Source: Helianthus annuus (Eukaryota > Streptophyta > Magnoliopsida > Asterales > Asteraceae). From it: a stretch of 64,000 nucleotides of DNA. The stretch covers positions 82,960,079 to 83,024,078 of the forward strand of contig NC_035433.2 in assembly GCF_002127325.2 (NCBI RefSeq), written 5' to 3'. Position numbers and translations under genes: made by a program. Shown here in pieces: positions 21,711 to 32,611 of the stretch (the stretch's first letter is position 1; each line of letters begins with the position of its first letter). The notes beneath the pieces are model-generated. The model saw only the letters and a program-made list of their open reading frames with translations. It did no database searches and was not told the DNA's origin.

Positions 21711-24021
21711 TTTTTCATCAGCTCAAACCGAGCCTAGCTTTGATAGGTTTCTGACTCGAGCAGGAGAGGCATCCGATTAGGACCCGTTCAGACGTTTGTT
21801 TCATTTGTTGATAAAAAAAAGACAATAACATCCCGTTCAAAGAGAAAATATTCAGAAGGAAGCTCTTACAGGATAAATGTAGATAATGCATCAATTCAGT
21901 ACTACAAATGCAGCAATCGGTAAGATCTAACATATTCCAACCTGTTTGTCCGGATTTACAACCCAAACAAGTTGACTGATACTCGATTCTTGCTATTCTA
22001 GAGGTTGTAACCTATGGTGAATTTAAACGGTTCTTGAAGTGGAATCGTTAATTACTCCGGCGATGGTATGCCTTTTCCAGCTCTAGAAAAGAGGCAATGA
22101 GTTTCTTTTGCATACCAGTTTATAAAGTAAGAACAACATTCTATCCTTATCCCGTTACAATTCTAATTTTAGTTTTGAGTTAGCCTATGAGAAATTTGAG
22201 ATTTCATTAAAACTTGCACCGTTTAACATGATATTACACTGATAAAGAGGATCTTCGGGTATGATCGATTACTATTCGCTTTTAATCCAACTAAAGATTC
22301 TATATAAATTATTAAGAAAACATTTTTATTATTTAGTTATTTATTTCAGTCATATTATATGAAGAGACGATTGATAAGATTTGTGTTTATTTATAAAGGT
22401 AAAAAGAAACGTTGGACAAGAAAAGAGAGATGATGAATTAATTGCTGATGAAGGTTTAAGAAAGTGTTGTTATCGAGACTTTTAAGTTTTTAAAAGTTGA
22501 ATTTGTCACTCTGGTTGACTCCCAAAAAGTCAACAATATATTTGTTCTTTTTATCAGGAACAAAGCAGTTAACAGGGTTGCATGAGGCGTAACAAAACGC
22601 TGCCGGGTTGGTTAACTGGTCAACAGAAAAGTGTTGGAAACTGGTGCTGCACAGGCTTAATCAAGAAATTGCAAAGCTGGCGAATCGGCCTTAAAGTGTC
22701 TACGTAGCATTAACGGGCTTAAAATGTTTGGGTTATCTAAGGTATATGGTTTTTCTATAAGTAGGAAATTGAGTAGGCTGGGTAACAAGGAATATTTTTA
22801 AGTTGACTCGAAACGCTGTTTGTCCACATTTTGTAACTTCTATATGAACACTTAGTTTCTCAAATACGATCATAAAAATTGTATTATTTGACTAATATTG
22901 TTGTTAAATAACGTTGATCCCAAGCATAGATGCTTGGAATACTGGACCACTGATAGAGATTATAGAAGTTGCTGACTTTTTTTAGGCAAGAACATAAAGT
23001 TGACTTTTGACTTCTATAGCCTTATTAGTTTTTTTACTTTCTTATTACAGAAATGGTGGTAGAGAATGAAGTTATAGGACCTTTAGCTTTTGTCTCTAGA
23101 ACAAAAAATTATAGCATTATGAGACTTTTGGTTCTTTTCTTTTTCTATTTATTAAACAAAAAAAATAAGGATTTAACAAAAACAGATTTACATATGGGAT
23201 ACTGAGAAGTGTACATGTCAGTTTTCATTGATTGTTTGTTTTAGTCCAAGCCCATTTTAGTAATTTTCTACGTATATATATATATGCATGTAGAGACATA
23301 TCTACACATGCATGAATGCATGAGTTATGTATATTGCTTTGGTATGGTCTGTATAATCTAAATAGGATGTCATGGGTTCATTTATGTGACCCAAGATGGA
23401 ATAATAGACCATCTAGAAGGTTGACCCGTTTATATAAAGAGCGATTAACGCATAATTTGACTATTTAAATGAAAAGTATTAAAGTTAAAGTATATAGGAT
23501 GGATATGGAGGCTTAGGATATACACATAATTTATTTCTATCATTTTGTTTGGGTCAATTATATGTAGCTTTATCAAGGGTTAAAACACGAGATGGAGACA
23601 AGCTATTAATACTTGACAACGACGGCAAACCTACGAATAAACAACTAATGTTGTTTATAAAGAGATCTTCAATGAGTTGAGATTTTTTTATATTCATGTA
23701 TTTCAATTATTTGGTGTAATTTCTATCGTTTCCGTCAATATTTCAGCGTATATATAATTAAAATATTTACGTCAACAATGTTAAAATAGTTATTTTTCTT
23801 ATTAGCCACCCGTGTAACACACAGGTACTTAGACTAGTTTTATTATATTACGGGACAATTGCATATTTCTCCTTAAAAAACTCCTAATTGCATATTTATC
23901 CAACTAAAAGTTAAAATTGCATATATCCCCTTCTTTAACTATTAAAATTGCAAATTTACCTATTTTGATTTATTTCATTAAAAATAAGTTATATAATGAC
24001 TTTTTTACCTTTATTTTTTAC

Positions 24022-24675
24022 TAGGGCGGTAAATGAACCGAACAAACACGAACAAGGCCTTGTTCGTGTTCGTTCGTTAAGGAAATAAATGTGTTCACGA
24101 ACGGTTCATGAACACTTACCGAACGAGATTTTATGTTCGTGTTCGTTCATTAAGGAAATGGGTGTGTTCACGAACACAAATAAATTTGATGAATGCGAAG
24201 AAGGATAAAGGTGGATGGCCCAGAGAGCAGCACTAGAACTTGAATTCCTTATTGTGGAACGGAGGTCGATCGTATTTGTCGATGTAAATAATAAGAAATG
24301 AAAGGGAAATGATGCATAAACAGGGTGAAATAGGGTTTTCTAGTTTAATAGGGTAATAAAATATATATAAGTTTAATTATATAAAAGTAAAGATAAAATA
24401 TATGAAAGTACAAAAATCTTTGATTAAAACACAAACATGCGAACACAAACAAACGCAAAAGAACAAATATTCACGAAGACGTTCACGAACACCTTACCGA
24501 ACGTTCACGAACACAATTGAACGAACGAGACATTTGTTCATGTTCATTCATTTAACTAATCGAACGAAATTCCTTGTTCGTGTTCGTTCGTTTATTAAAC
24601 GAACGAACATAAACGAACTTCCCGCCGAACGGTTTACGAACTGTTCGCTGAACGTTCGGTTCGTTTACAGCCCTA
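24022..24675. mobile_element. Non-autonomous hAT element, 654 bp
   Basis: Ends TAGGGCGGTAAATGAACCGA and, as reverse complement of the right end, TAGGGCTGTAAACGAACCGA. Flanked by a perfect 8-bp duplication TTTTTTAC (24014-24021 and 24676-24683). Copy B at about 59,640 has the uninterrupted site ATTTTTTACTGAAATTTT, confirming the boundaries. The interior is built largely of repeated AACGAACG/CGTTCGTT motifs and has no transposase. Confidence 0.9.
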
Positions 24676-25036
24676 TTTTTTACTGAAATTTTAAAAAGTT
24701 ACATATTTATTCATTTTTATTATGGCTTTTTCATAATTCTTTTTGTTTTTATTTTTTTACGTTTTGCCTTTTTTTTTTTTTTTTTGAACGGTAAATTTGG
24801 ATCATTAACGGATCACTGGAGTATCATCGTGCCACCAGAGAAACCACCCGATCATATCCATCTCCAGTAGGTATAATGTCACACCAATTCAGGAGGAAAT
24901 CCAATAAACATGGGAAAACCTCCCTTGTGGGAATCGAACACAGGACCTATTGGTCCGAAAGCCTTATCTCACCACCAAGATGTCAATAGGCTATAAAGCC
25001 ACGGGTTTTTTTTTTTTACGTTTTGTTGGATGTTAA

Positions 25037-25037
25037 A

Positions 25038-25105
<68 letters not shown>
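25037..25105. repeat. (AAT)n microsatellite, copy A
   Basis: About 23 AAT units. Copy C at 42,046 has only about four units and copy B at 59,991 about 35, so the locus expanded differently after duplication. Confidence 0.95.
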
Positions 25106-26289
25106 GCTTCCTAGCTAGCTAGAATAATAGGTAATGATTATACAGAGCTGATTGAGACATTTGGGCTGCGGGTCATCACTTCATCTTGGATTCATATTTT
25201 TGAGATCTAACTTGAAATAGATTTTTTTTTTTTTTTCAACGCCATCTAACTTGAAATAGTAATTTTCTAACTTTATCTAGTTACTCATAAAATACTTGTA
25301 ATTTAATTATACAGGACTCTCTTTTAAGTTTTTAGCAGTTTCAATGAAAAGTACTAATAATTTAATTAAAAGTAATAAACTATTAAGATAAGAAGTAAAA
25401 CGATAAACATAAACGTAAGAAACTGTTACAATTTTCAAAGAATTTTCATGTTTGGTTGACATTAGAAATTATATTGGTGGGTTTACCACGCGTTGTAGCA
25501 GGATTCAAAAACGGGTTGTAATATTGTAATAATGTACAAACCGCAAAAATATTGATTTAATAGTACAAACATTGTGTTACAAATAAGCCGCTCGAGAACC
25601 ATTAGGTATTATTTTATTCGGTGTATAGAGTCTTGATCAATTTGAAAAAGATCGCTACTTTTGCACCCGCTTACGCTACCTGTTGACTAAGTTGACTTAA
25701 AGGGATCAATGCTTATACAAACGGGGTTCTCATTCAAGTCGAGGTTTTTGTTTACAAACACAAGTACCAAACTAACAGCTGATACCATCTTCTGATATTT
25801 TAGTTTTCAAAAAAATGCACTGTATTCTAGTTTCCAAGTGTTATGAAATTTAGTTTGCAGTTAGCTTGATTGCAAATATAATAAACTATCAACGTTTCTT
25901 TAAACTTAAAATTTGTCACAATGTCTAGTAAGAATTGAGAAGTCATTACTCATTAACATTTTTTTCAGAAAACATCGCTTATGAATTAAGTGCTATTAAA
26001 AGTGAGAATGTATTTTTTTCAGACAATGATGACTTAAGTACTATTAAAAGTGATAATGTATTTTTTTTTAGGTGTTGTTAAATACATCCATAAGTCAACC
26101 TTTTTCTTAAATAGTAAATCAAAAGACCCATATAAGCTCTGTTACTAAGAGTAGTCAAACAAATTGTCTTAAACAAATAAATAGCTCGTTAACCCCACCC
26201 TACCCCACCCCATCTATGCCCACGTCATTTACATTTTTTTTTAATTTTGAAAAGGGTCATGCTAATTCCACAAGCAGAAAATAATTTTC

Positions 26290-26460
26290 ACATCCCTAAG
26301 CGCCGCGCTATGGCCAAAGTGGGGCGCTTAGGTCGACAAAAGGTGATACGAGGTTTGACTGACTGACTGACATTGCAGAGACATAAAGGTGATACGAGGT
26401 TGCAGGTGTCTCGTGAACCCTAAGCGCCGCGCTATGGCCAAAGCGCGGCGCTTCGACCCC
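26290..26460. repeat. GC palindromes in composite element, left group
   Basis: Two hairpins. 26,296-26,331 has arms CTAAGCGCC/GGCGCTTAG. 26,422-26,453 has perfect 12-bp arms AAGCGCCGCGCT/AGCGCGGCGCTT around the loop ATGGCCAA. They sit in AT-rich surroundings. A third, imperfect member is at about 26,886-26,918. Confidence 0.85.
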
Positions 26461-26549
26461 AAATGTTCACTTTAAAAACCTGCTCAGACTCAACATTCAT
26501 CATTCGGTGATTTTGTTGTTTGTCGATTTTCTTTGCTCTATTAGTTACA

Positions 26550-26925
26550 TGTCTCGAAAAAACGATGTCGTGGTTAAGCAACTATCTTTTCGGTTAATAT
26601 TCTGACGAGTCAGTTGTTCCTGATTCTTACGAGGGGACCGCTATTTCTGACTCGTATGAGAAACCGGTTTCGTCCAACTTGAGGGAGGCAGAGGTTGTAT
26701 CTGGCATTCGTTATCGTGATAACACGGTGAAGCTGGATTTGAATACCCCTGTGGAGGACCCTTACGCACAACAAGGTTATTCGAATTTCGGTTATGGTGG
26801 CGAGTATAGCATACATGTTGATAATTGTTTTGATTGGGGCGGTTCAGATCCGGCTGGGTTCATGTTCTTCAAAATGAAGAACCAAAGCGTCGCGCGGAGG
26901 CCAAAGCGGGGCGCTTTGGTTCATG
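26550..26925 (+). pseudogene. Unrecognised ORF remnant in composite element
   Basis: An ATG at 26,550 opens MSRKNDVVVKQLSF and stops. A frame from about 26,604 then reads DESVVPDSYEGTAISDSYEK and on through LDLNTPVEDPYAQQGYSNFG to DWGGSDPAGFMFF. It looks like one acidic, Ser/Asp/Tyr-rich protein broken by a frameshift. No family recognised. Position just ahead of the Athila-type ORF suggests the same retroelement. Confidence 0.4.
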
Positions 26926-26929
26926 TTTA

Positions 26930-27146
26930 TTTTATTTTTTTTATTTATTATTTGTTTAATTATTATTATTTGTTTAATATTATTTGTTTATTATTATTTG
27001 TTTAATATTATTATTTGTTTAATATTATTTGTTTATTTAATATTATTATTTGTTTGTTTAATATTATTATTTGTTTATTTGATATTATTATTTGTTTATT
27101 ATTTAAATTGTTTAATAATATTATTTGTGTATTGTTTTATATTTAA
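26930..27146. repeat. TTTAATATTATTTG-type tandem array
   Basis: AT-only short-period repeat. It resumes at 28,045-28,090, so the Helitron at 27,147 split one array. Confidence 0.8.
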
Positions 27147-28044
27147 CTAGAATTACGACCCGCCGCAATGCGGCGGGGATTCTTTAGTTATAACTAAATC
27201 GATTTAGGATAAGCACGTTATGTTGAACCCGTCAAACGGGAAAAAAGTAGATGATGTGAAAATGTTCACCCACACACGCACATTGTGTCTTGTTAACTCG
27301 CAAAATTTAGAACGAAACGTAAAAACGCTAAACCAAAGACACATAGTGCGATGTGTTAAGTCACAAAATTTAGAACGAAGCAGATAGCGAAAAAATTTTG
27401 GGAAAATAAAAACTATAAAGGACCAAAGTTGAAAGTAAAAAAAAGTTGTGGTGATAGATTGCAAAAGATAAAAAGTTTTGTGTTAAAAGTAAAAAAAACA
27501 AATAGTTTTGGGTTAAAAGTAATTTATGAAATAATTTTAGGTGAAAATTAAAAAAACCAATTTTTTTTTAAAAACCTCCAACGCCAAGGTTACAACAACC
27601 ATATGTATAATCATTTTTTCTTTGAAAAACCTTCAAAGTCAAGATTACAACACATAAATAAAAAAAATCAAAGTGGTTAAATCGCAAAAGATGGAAACTT
27701 TTGAATTAGAAGTAAAAAATCAAATTAATCAAAGGGGTTAACTTACCAAAAATTAAAACTTTAAAGTTAAATTGTCAAAGATTAAAACTTTAGTGTTAAA
27801 AAGAAAACAAAGATTAAAAATTTTAAACTTAAATTGTCAAATATTAAAACTTTAGGGTAAATTGTCAAAGATTAAAACTTTAGGGTTAAAAGAAAACAAA
27901 AATTAGAAGTTTAAACTTAAATTGTCAAACATTAAAACTTTTGGGTTAAAAAGAAAATTTTCCTTTTTTTTTTTTTTTTGAAAAACTCTCAAAGCATAAC
28001 TTACAACACATACATGCACATATAACTTGCTTCTTTATATAGTG
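27147..28044 (-). mobile_element. Non-autonomous Helitron, about 0.9 kb, minus strand
   Basis: On the minus strand the 3' end is a perfect 8-bp hairpin CCCGCCGC/GCGGCGGG (27159-27177), then TCGTAATTCTAG|T at 27,147, a textbook Helitron terminus. The 5' side near 28,044 reads CACTATATAAAGAAGC, similar to plant Helitron starts, though the expected TC is not exact. The interior is repetitive (CAAAATTTAGAACGAA, AAAACTTTA(G)GGTTAAA) with no ORF. Confidence 0.7.
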
Positions 28045-28117
28045 TTTAATATTATTTGTTTATTATTTAAATTGTTTAAATAATATTATTTATTTATTAT
28101 ATTTTCAACGTGCAGGG

Positions 28118-29153
28118 ATGGATTACTCCGATGACGAGATTGAGCATATGGAGGCTGAGGGAGAGGTGGGGGACGAGGGAGAGCCGGCATGTCCGTACCT
28201 GCAGTTTTCGCAGGGGTCACGGGCGAGGGGGAGATGCGCTAGGTTGCGCACCATAGAGATTGGGGAGCATGTAGGGATAGACTGGGAGCTGTTGGATACC
28301 ATGGGAGAGGTCGCGTGGGCGTGTGATATAGTTGGACTAGATACTCCTTGGTCGCGCCTATTATATACGCAGGCGGTTAGGATGATGGACATGCAGACGC
28401 TTATCAGTTTCTGGAGGGCCATTTCCAGGGTTCCCTTTGGGAAATCCTGGCAAAAGGCCACCACCATTAGAGACCCCTTGTACCGATACCTGCACCATGT
28501 TATCGCGTCAACTATCCTGCCGCGGGGTTCTAGCAAGGAGAAGGTCAACCTCAGTGACCTTTTCTTTCTATACTGCCTACTTCGCCGCCAGCCCTGCGAT
28601 CTAGCAGCCTGCCTGGCAGATTACTTTGCCACAGCATACCACCGGGTTGGGCCGCGCGTCAGTATGTAGCATGCAGATCACCCGTACCTTTGATGTTGGT
28701 CTGAGGTTCAAGGGTCGTGACGGGCTGATTTGGCAGCCGGAGGTGTTGCCGGAGGTCATCCCGGTTGTTATTGAGGTGAGTCCTGGAGTGTTAGCCCCTC
28801 CTCATGTTCAGGAGGCCGCTCGGCAGGCTCAGCTACAGGCTCTGGGCCTCGATCAGCCTCAGGACGAGCCTCAGGCTCAGGCTCAGCTTGTATTCGAGGA
28901 ACCGGCTCAGGAGGAGCAGGTCGAGGAGATCCCGATACCACCAGTTCAGCCAGCTCCTGAGCCGCCACAGTACCCGCAGCACGCTTACGCTGAGCTGCCT
29001 CCGGCAGCGCGTGAGGTGGCTCGGGACTTCGACCGGCGCCTCAGACGTCAGGGCGCACGCATTGACTGGATCGTCGAGACGCTCGTTGATCTGCGAGAGC
29101 TCGCTGGGTTGCCTCCACTTCCCCTCCTACCGTCCCCACCGCACGAGGATTAG
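28118..29153 (+). pseudogene. ATHILA ORF-1-like retrotransposon protein
   Basis: Frame 28118-28669 starts MDYSDDEIEHMEAEGEVGDE. Its middle part (YRYLHHVIASTILPRGSSKE, then LSDLFFLYCLLRR) matches the pattern of the plant Athila ORF-1 family. It ends early at a TAG, and a shifted frame resumes at about 28,671 (ITRTFDVGLRFKGRDGLIWQ), followed by a Pro/Gln/Glu-rich stretch and RRLRRQGARIDWIVETLVDL to the stop at 29,153. An internal deletion near DTPWSRL also seems likely. No protease, RT or integrase lies nearby. The last 130 codons recur at 61,899-62,276. Confidence 0.55.
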
Positions 29154-29547
29154 TACCTTACTTTGTTTGTTTAGTGTTTTGTTATGTATTATGTACTCAG
29201 TTGTACCTTTTTGTTTTGTATTGTATGTACAAACTGATATACATATATATATTGCAGTTAATCTTCTATTTACATCACGTTGGTTTTGGATTGTTTACGT
29301 TTAATTCTTATGGCTTTCTGTACATTTTATTTAACGTGTTCGTTTAATTTAACAAAATAAACAACGTTAAGAACTTATATTATATACATTCTATATAAAT
29401 AATGACGTAATAACGTAATTATAAAACAACTATGAATTATATGTAATAAAACTCAAATAAAAATTTTTCCTCCAAAAATCCCTACCAAACTAATCTAACC
29501 AAAAATCCCTACTAAACTAACCCACATCCTATCTGTTTAAAAAAAAC

Positions 29548-30060
29548 ATCCAAAGCGCCCCGCTTTGGCCATAGCGCGGCGCTTTGGATGTGCAAAAAGA
29601 TAAAAGGCGTGTGCGAATAGACCCACCCTTTTGAAAATCAAAATTTTGTTTTTAACAGTCTACTTTACATATTATGTTTATCTATGTTGACGTCAAGTCA
29701 TCATGCCCCTTATGCCCTGGACGACAAGCGCCCCGATTTGGCCATAGCGCGGCGCTTTGGATGTGCAAAAAGACAAAAGGCGTGTGCGAATAGACCCACC
29801 CTTTTGAAAATCAAAATTTTGTTTTTAACAGTCTACTTTACATACTATGTTTATCTATGTTATTTTTTAAGGAGAAGTCAGTCCTTGTCTGTTGACTAAG
29901 ACCAAAGCGCTCCGCTTTGGTCATAGCGCGGCGCTTTAAATGTGAAAAAAACAAAAGACGTGTACGAATAGACCCACCCTTTTGAAAATCAAAATTTTGG
30001 TTTTAACAGTCTACTTTACATATTATGTTTATCTATGTTATTTTTTAAGGTTTTTAAATG
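29548..30060. repeat. Three tandem units (about 175 bp) headed by GC palindromes
   Basis: Each unit has a palindrome built on AAGCGC(C/T)CCG(C/A)TTTGG(C/T)CATAGCGCGGCGCTTT, then GTGCGAATAGACCCACCC, TTTTGAAAATCAAAATTTTG and AACAGTCTACTTTACATA. The first palindrome (29548-29590) has perfect 13-bp arms CATCCAAAGCGCC/GGCGCTTTGGATG. Units start near 29,550, 29,725 and 29,900. Confidence 0.85.
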
Positions 30061-30906
30061 AATTTTGGATAAATAATTATAATTATTCCCCTTGTCTAGG
30101 GCCTCACTGATTGCGTGATGTTGACTTTTCACTGTCACATGTTATGGGATGGTACTACATTTACAGCAAATAGTACAACACATTGCAGCACATACGTAGC
30201 ATGTAATGCGTGAACCCAATATATTTTCTAAAGGGTGATTACACCTCAATTTTTCACTACTCAAGTACAAAAAATAACTCAATGCAACAAGTTTTTTACA
30301 ACTAGATCTTTAAAAATAAGTTTTTTTTCAACCAGATCTATAAAAATAACAAGCTTTTTACCGGAGTTCTTTCTTGTCTTTTCGCCGGAACCGTCTTAGT
30401 TTGCCGGAGTTTCTCTCTTTGATATGGCGGATGATGGCTGGTTTCTCCGATGAAGTCGCCGGAAAATTGAAACAACTCGGTAATGATGGCTGGTTTCTCC
30501 GGTGACTTGTGTTTCTTTGGATCGTCGTGAAAGTGGTTTTGTCGATCTAGGTGATTAATTGTTTTAATGTTTGCACGTTTACTTTTTTATTAGATGAACT
30601 TTTATTTATTTATGATGAATTTTTTTCATTTTCGTGTTTATAATAAAGTGTCTTGATTATTTATTTATTAATATTGATATTAATACTAATAATAGTATAA
30701 GAAAATATAAAAAAGTAACAAAAGTATTATAAAATAAAATAAGATAAAAAAACATAATTATTATTTTTGACTTTATAATAAAACATAATTATTACTTTTA
30801 AGTTTATAATAAAATAATATAATAAAGTAGTTAATCATTACTAAATCATTACTAACTTTGACTTTTGGGTATATTAATCTTTATCTTGGGTATATTTATC
30901 ACACCC
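30060..30906. other. Right end of composite element
   Basis: Non-coding: GC-moderate CCGG-rich DNA (30,350-30,550), then strongly AT-rich DNA to the right end. It is repeated at 63,175-64,000 almost base for base. No gene recognised. Confidence 0.5.
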
Positions 30907-31096
30907 TTTTTTTTTTCATAGACATAGTATGAATCTACTTGGATGTTTGAAGCTAAAGCCTAAAGCCTCAAGTATCAATTGATCACGTTTCCGTGCATCA
31001 CAAACTCAACTTCAGTAACCAAAATTCATATGTCAACATCAAAAATAGGTACTGGCTTGATTGGTAAAGTATTGTTTTTGACACCCCAATTTATAA

Positions 31097-32587
31097 GACT
31101 AGAGGGTATGGAGGCTGGCTGAGGCCCGGCTTGCCCCGACGCCGGTCCCTCACACCGTCCTCTCTGGGCTCGGCTCAGCAGATTCGGCTCCCACAAGACG
31201 GAGAGGACGGGCCTAAATTTAAAATATATAGCCGTTGGTAACGGCTAGTTCAATAAAAAAAATCCCGCTTTTCTATAAAACACACTTATTTTATACCATT
31301 TTCTCCCCACTTTCAACCCAAAACACTCTCTTTTTTATACCATTTTCTCCCCACTTTTATAAAAAAAATTATCTTCTCATCCACAATGCCATCTAATTCT
31401 TGGTGGTTCTCGTCTTCGGAGGAGGAAGAGGAGATGTTTTTCGCAAACGTGTGCTAAGGGCGGTGCAGATTCTTATTGAGGAGGAAAAGGAAGAGGAAAA
31501 CGTCTCCTCTGAAAGCGTTATTACCAGACGAATACGGATTAACAGAGACCGCTAAGGTTTATCATTAATAAATTTTATTATCCTTATTATTTCCTCGTAT
31601 TTATATATTTTTTACGACATGAGCGCACGAGAAATTGGTGAACGATTATTTTTCGGATGCACCCCTTTACAATGCCGAGATTTTCAGACGCAGGTTCCGA
31701 ATGAGTCGCCGGTTATTCACACGGATTGCTGATGATTTGGCGGGGCTAGACCCGTTTTTCACGCAACGACCCGATGCTCGAAATTATGAAGGGTTCACCA
31801 CGTTACAAAAGTGTATTGCGGCCATTCGCCAACTGGCGTACGGGACAGTGGTCGACGCTTTGGACGAGTACTTACAGATGTCAGCAAGAACTACGCGGGA
31901 ATGTTTGTATCGGTTTTGCCATAATGTTGTGAAACTGTATAGCAAAAAATATTTGCGGAAACCAAATGCGTATGATGTTCAACAGTTGTACCAAGCTCAT
32001 GAAGCACGACACAGGTTTCCGGGAATGATCGGTAGCATTGATTGTATGCATTGGGCGTGGCAGAACTGCCCGGATGCGTGGCGAGGCCAATATACGCGAG
32101 GTGATCACGACCATCCAACCTTAATACTTGAGGCAGTGGCGTCACAAGATTTGTGGATCTGGCTTTCTTTCATTGGTCTCCCTGGTTCACTCAACAACCT
32201 CAACGTGCTATACCAATCGGCGATCTTTAGCGATGTCGTTAATGGAACCGGTCTGGACACACGTTTTACAGTTTCTGGGGTTGAGTATAGACGCGGGTAT
32301 TATCTTGCTGACGGAATATATTCGTCTTGGTCTACAATTGTCAAGACTATTCCATATCCCGAGGATGAAAAAAGGAAAAAATTCGCTAAGCGTCAAGAAG
32401 CTGCAAGAAAAGACATCGAACGTGCTTTTGGTGTTTTACAAAAAAAATGGGCCATCCTTGAACAACCGGCACGTGCGTTCACACCGAAAAGGTTGCACCT
32501 TTGTATGTACGCTTGCATTTTGCTCCATAACATGATTATTGAAGACGAAGGTCGGGCGATTTGTGAGTATGATGAGAATGCATCTAT
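31097..32587 (+). mobile_element. PIF/Harbinger element, copy 1, right end lost
   Basis: Left end GACTAGAGGGTATGG preceded by TAA (31094-31096), the 3-bp duplication typical of PIF/Harbinger. Similarity to the full copy at 43,211 stops after AATGCATCTAT at 32,587, where HSP70 unit 2 begins. The right part is therefore missing because of the tandem-duplication breakpoint, not because something inserted cleanly. Confidence 0.8.
31386..32587 (+). pseudogene. Harbinger transposase (HARBI1-like), copy 1
   Basis: Exon 1 begins near 31,386 (MPSNSWWFSSSEEEEE) and loses frame at about 31,453 through a one-base deletion relative to copy 2. The intron acceptor CAG is mutated to CAT at about 31,621. The main frame from 31,635 (MVNDYFSDAPLYNAEIFRRR) carries GSIDCMHW with the first catalytic Asp and KDIERAFGVLQ with the Glu. 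The second Asp in LPGSLNxLNVL is Asn. The ORF is fused to a few foreign residues at its truncated end. Clearly inactive. Confidence 0.85.
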
Positions 32588-32611
32588 GAATTCATGATCT
32601 GATTTTGTTTA

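Larger units (their letters stand above)
16042..23837 (+). mobile_element. Non-autonomous Helitron, 7.8 kb, with captured gene pieces
   Basis: Helitrons begin TC, end CTRR after a hairpin, and insert between A and T. Here the 5' end is A|TCTATCTCTTATACTAAAGC at 16,042; the HSP70 unit-2 copy diverges at exactly this base (41,569/41,570). The 3' end is hairpin ACCCGTGT/ACACAGGT at about 23,808-23,826 (one mismatched pair), then ACTTAGACTAG|T at 23,837. No Rep/helicase ORF is present. The interior holds a nested MULE-like element and pieces of eL28, callose synthase and LETM1, all on the + strand. The right half is duplicated in unit 3 (45,261 onward). Confidence 0.8.
21080..26070 (+). repeat. 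Segmental duplication, copy A (unit 1)
   Basis: Near-identical to 45,261-46,838 plus 58,274-61,079 (copy B); about 25,033-26,060 also matches 42,043-43,028 (copy C). Copy A covers the right part of the Helitron and its right flank. It differs from copy B by lacking the CACTA element (empty site ACA at 22,651-22,653), by having the hAT element at 24,022, and by a shorter AAT microsatellite. Confidence 0.85.
26071..30906. mobile_element. 4.8-kb composite element carrying an Athila-type ORF
   Basis: Inserted in a T tract of the duplicated flank; copy C is uninterrupted here (about 43,029). Left end GGTGTTGTTAAATACATCCA resembles the inverted right end GGGTGTGATAAATATACCCA. Flanks are TTTTTTTTA and TTTTTTTTT, compatible with a 9-bp duplication, so MULE-type ends are possible. 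The interior contains palindrome arrays, an unknown ORF, a nested Helitron and an Athila ORF-1-like gene. No transposase seen. A reorganised second copy is at 61,287 onward. Class assignment is inference. Confidence 0.5.

Noticed and set aside
28768..28968. Pro/Glu-rich minus-strand ORF (also at 61,891-62,091) and the Arg-rich plus-strand ORF at 28,804 (also at 61,927)
   Set aside because: Shadows of the repetitive Gln/Pro/Glu coding stretch of the Athila-type ORF.
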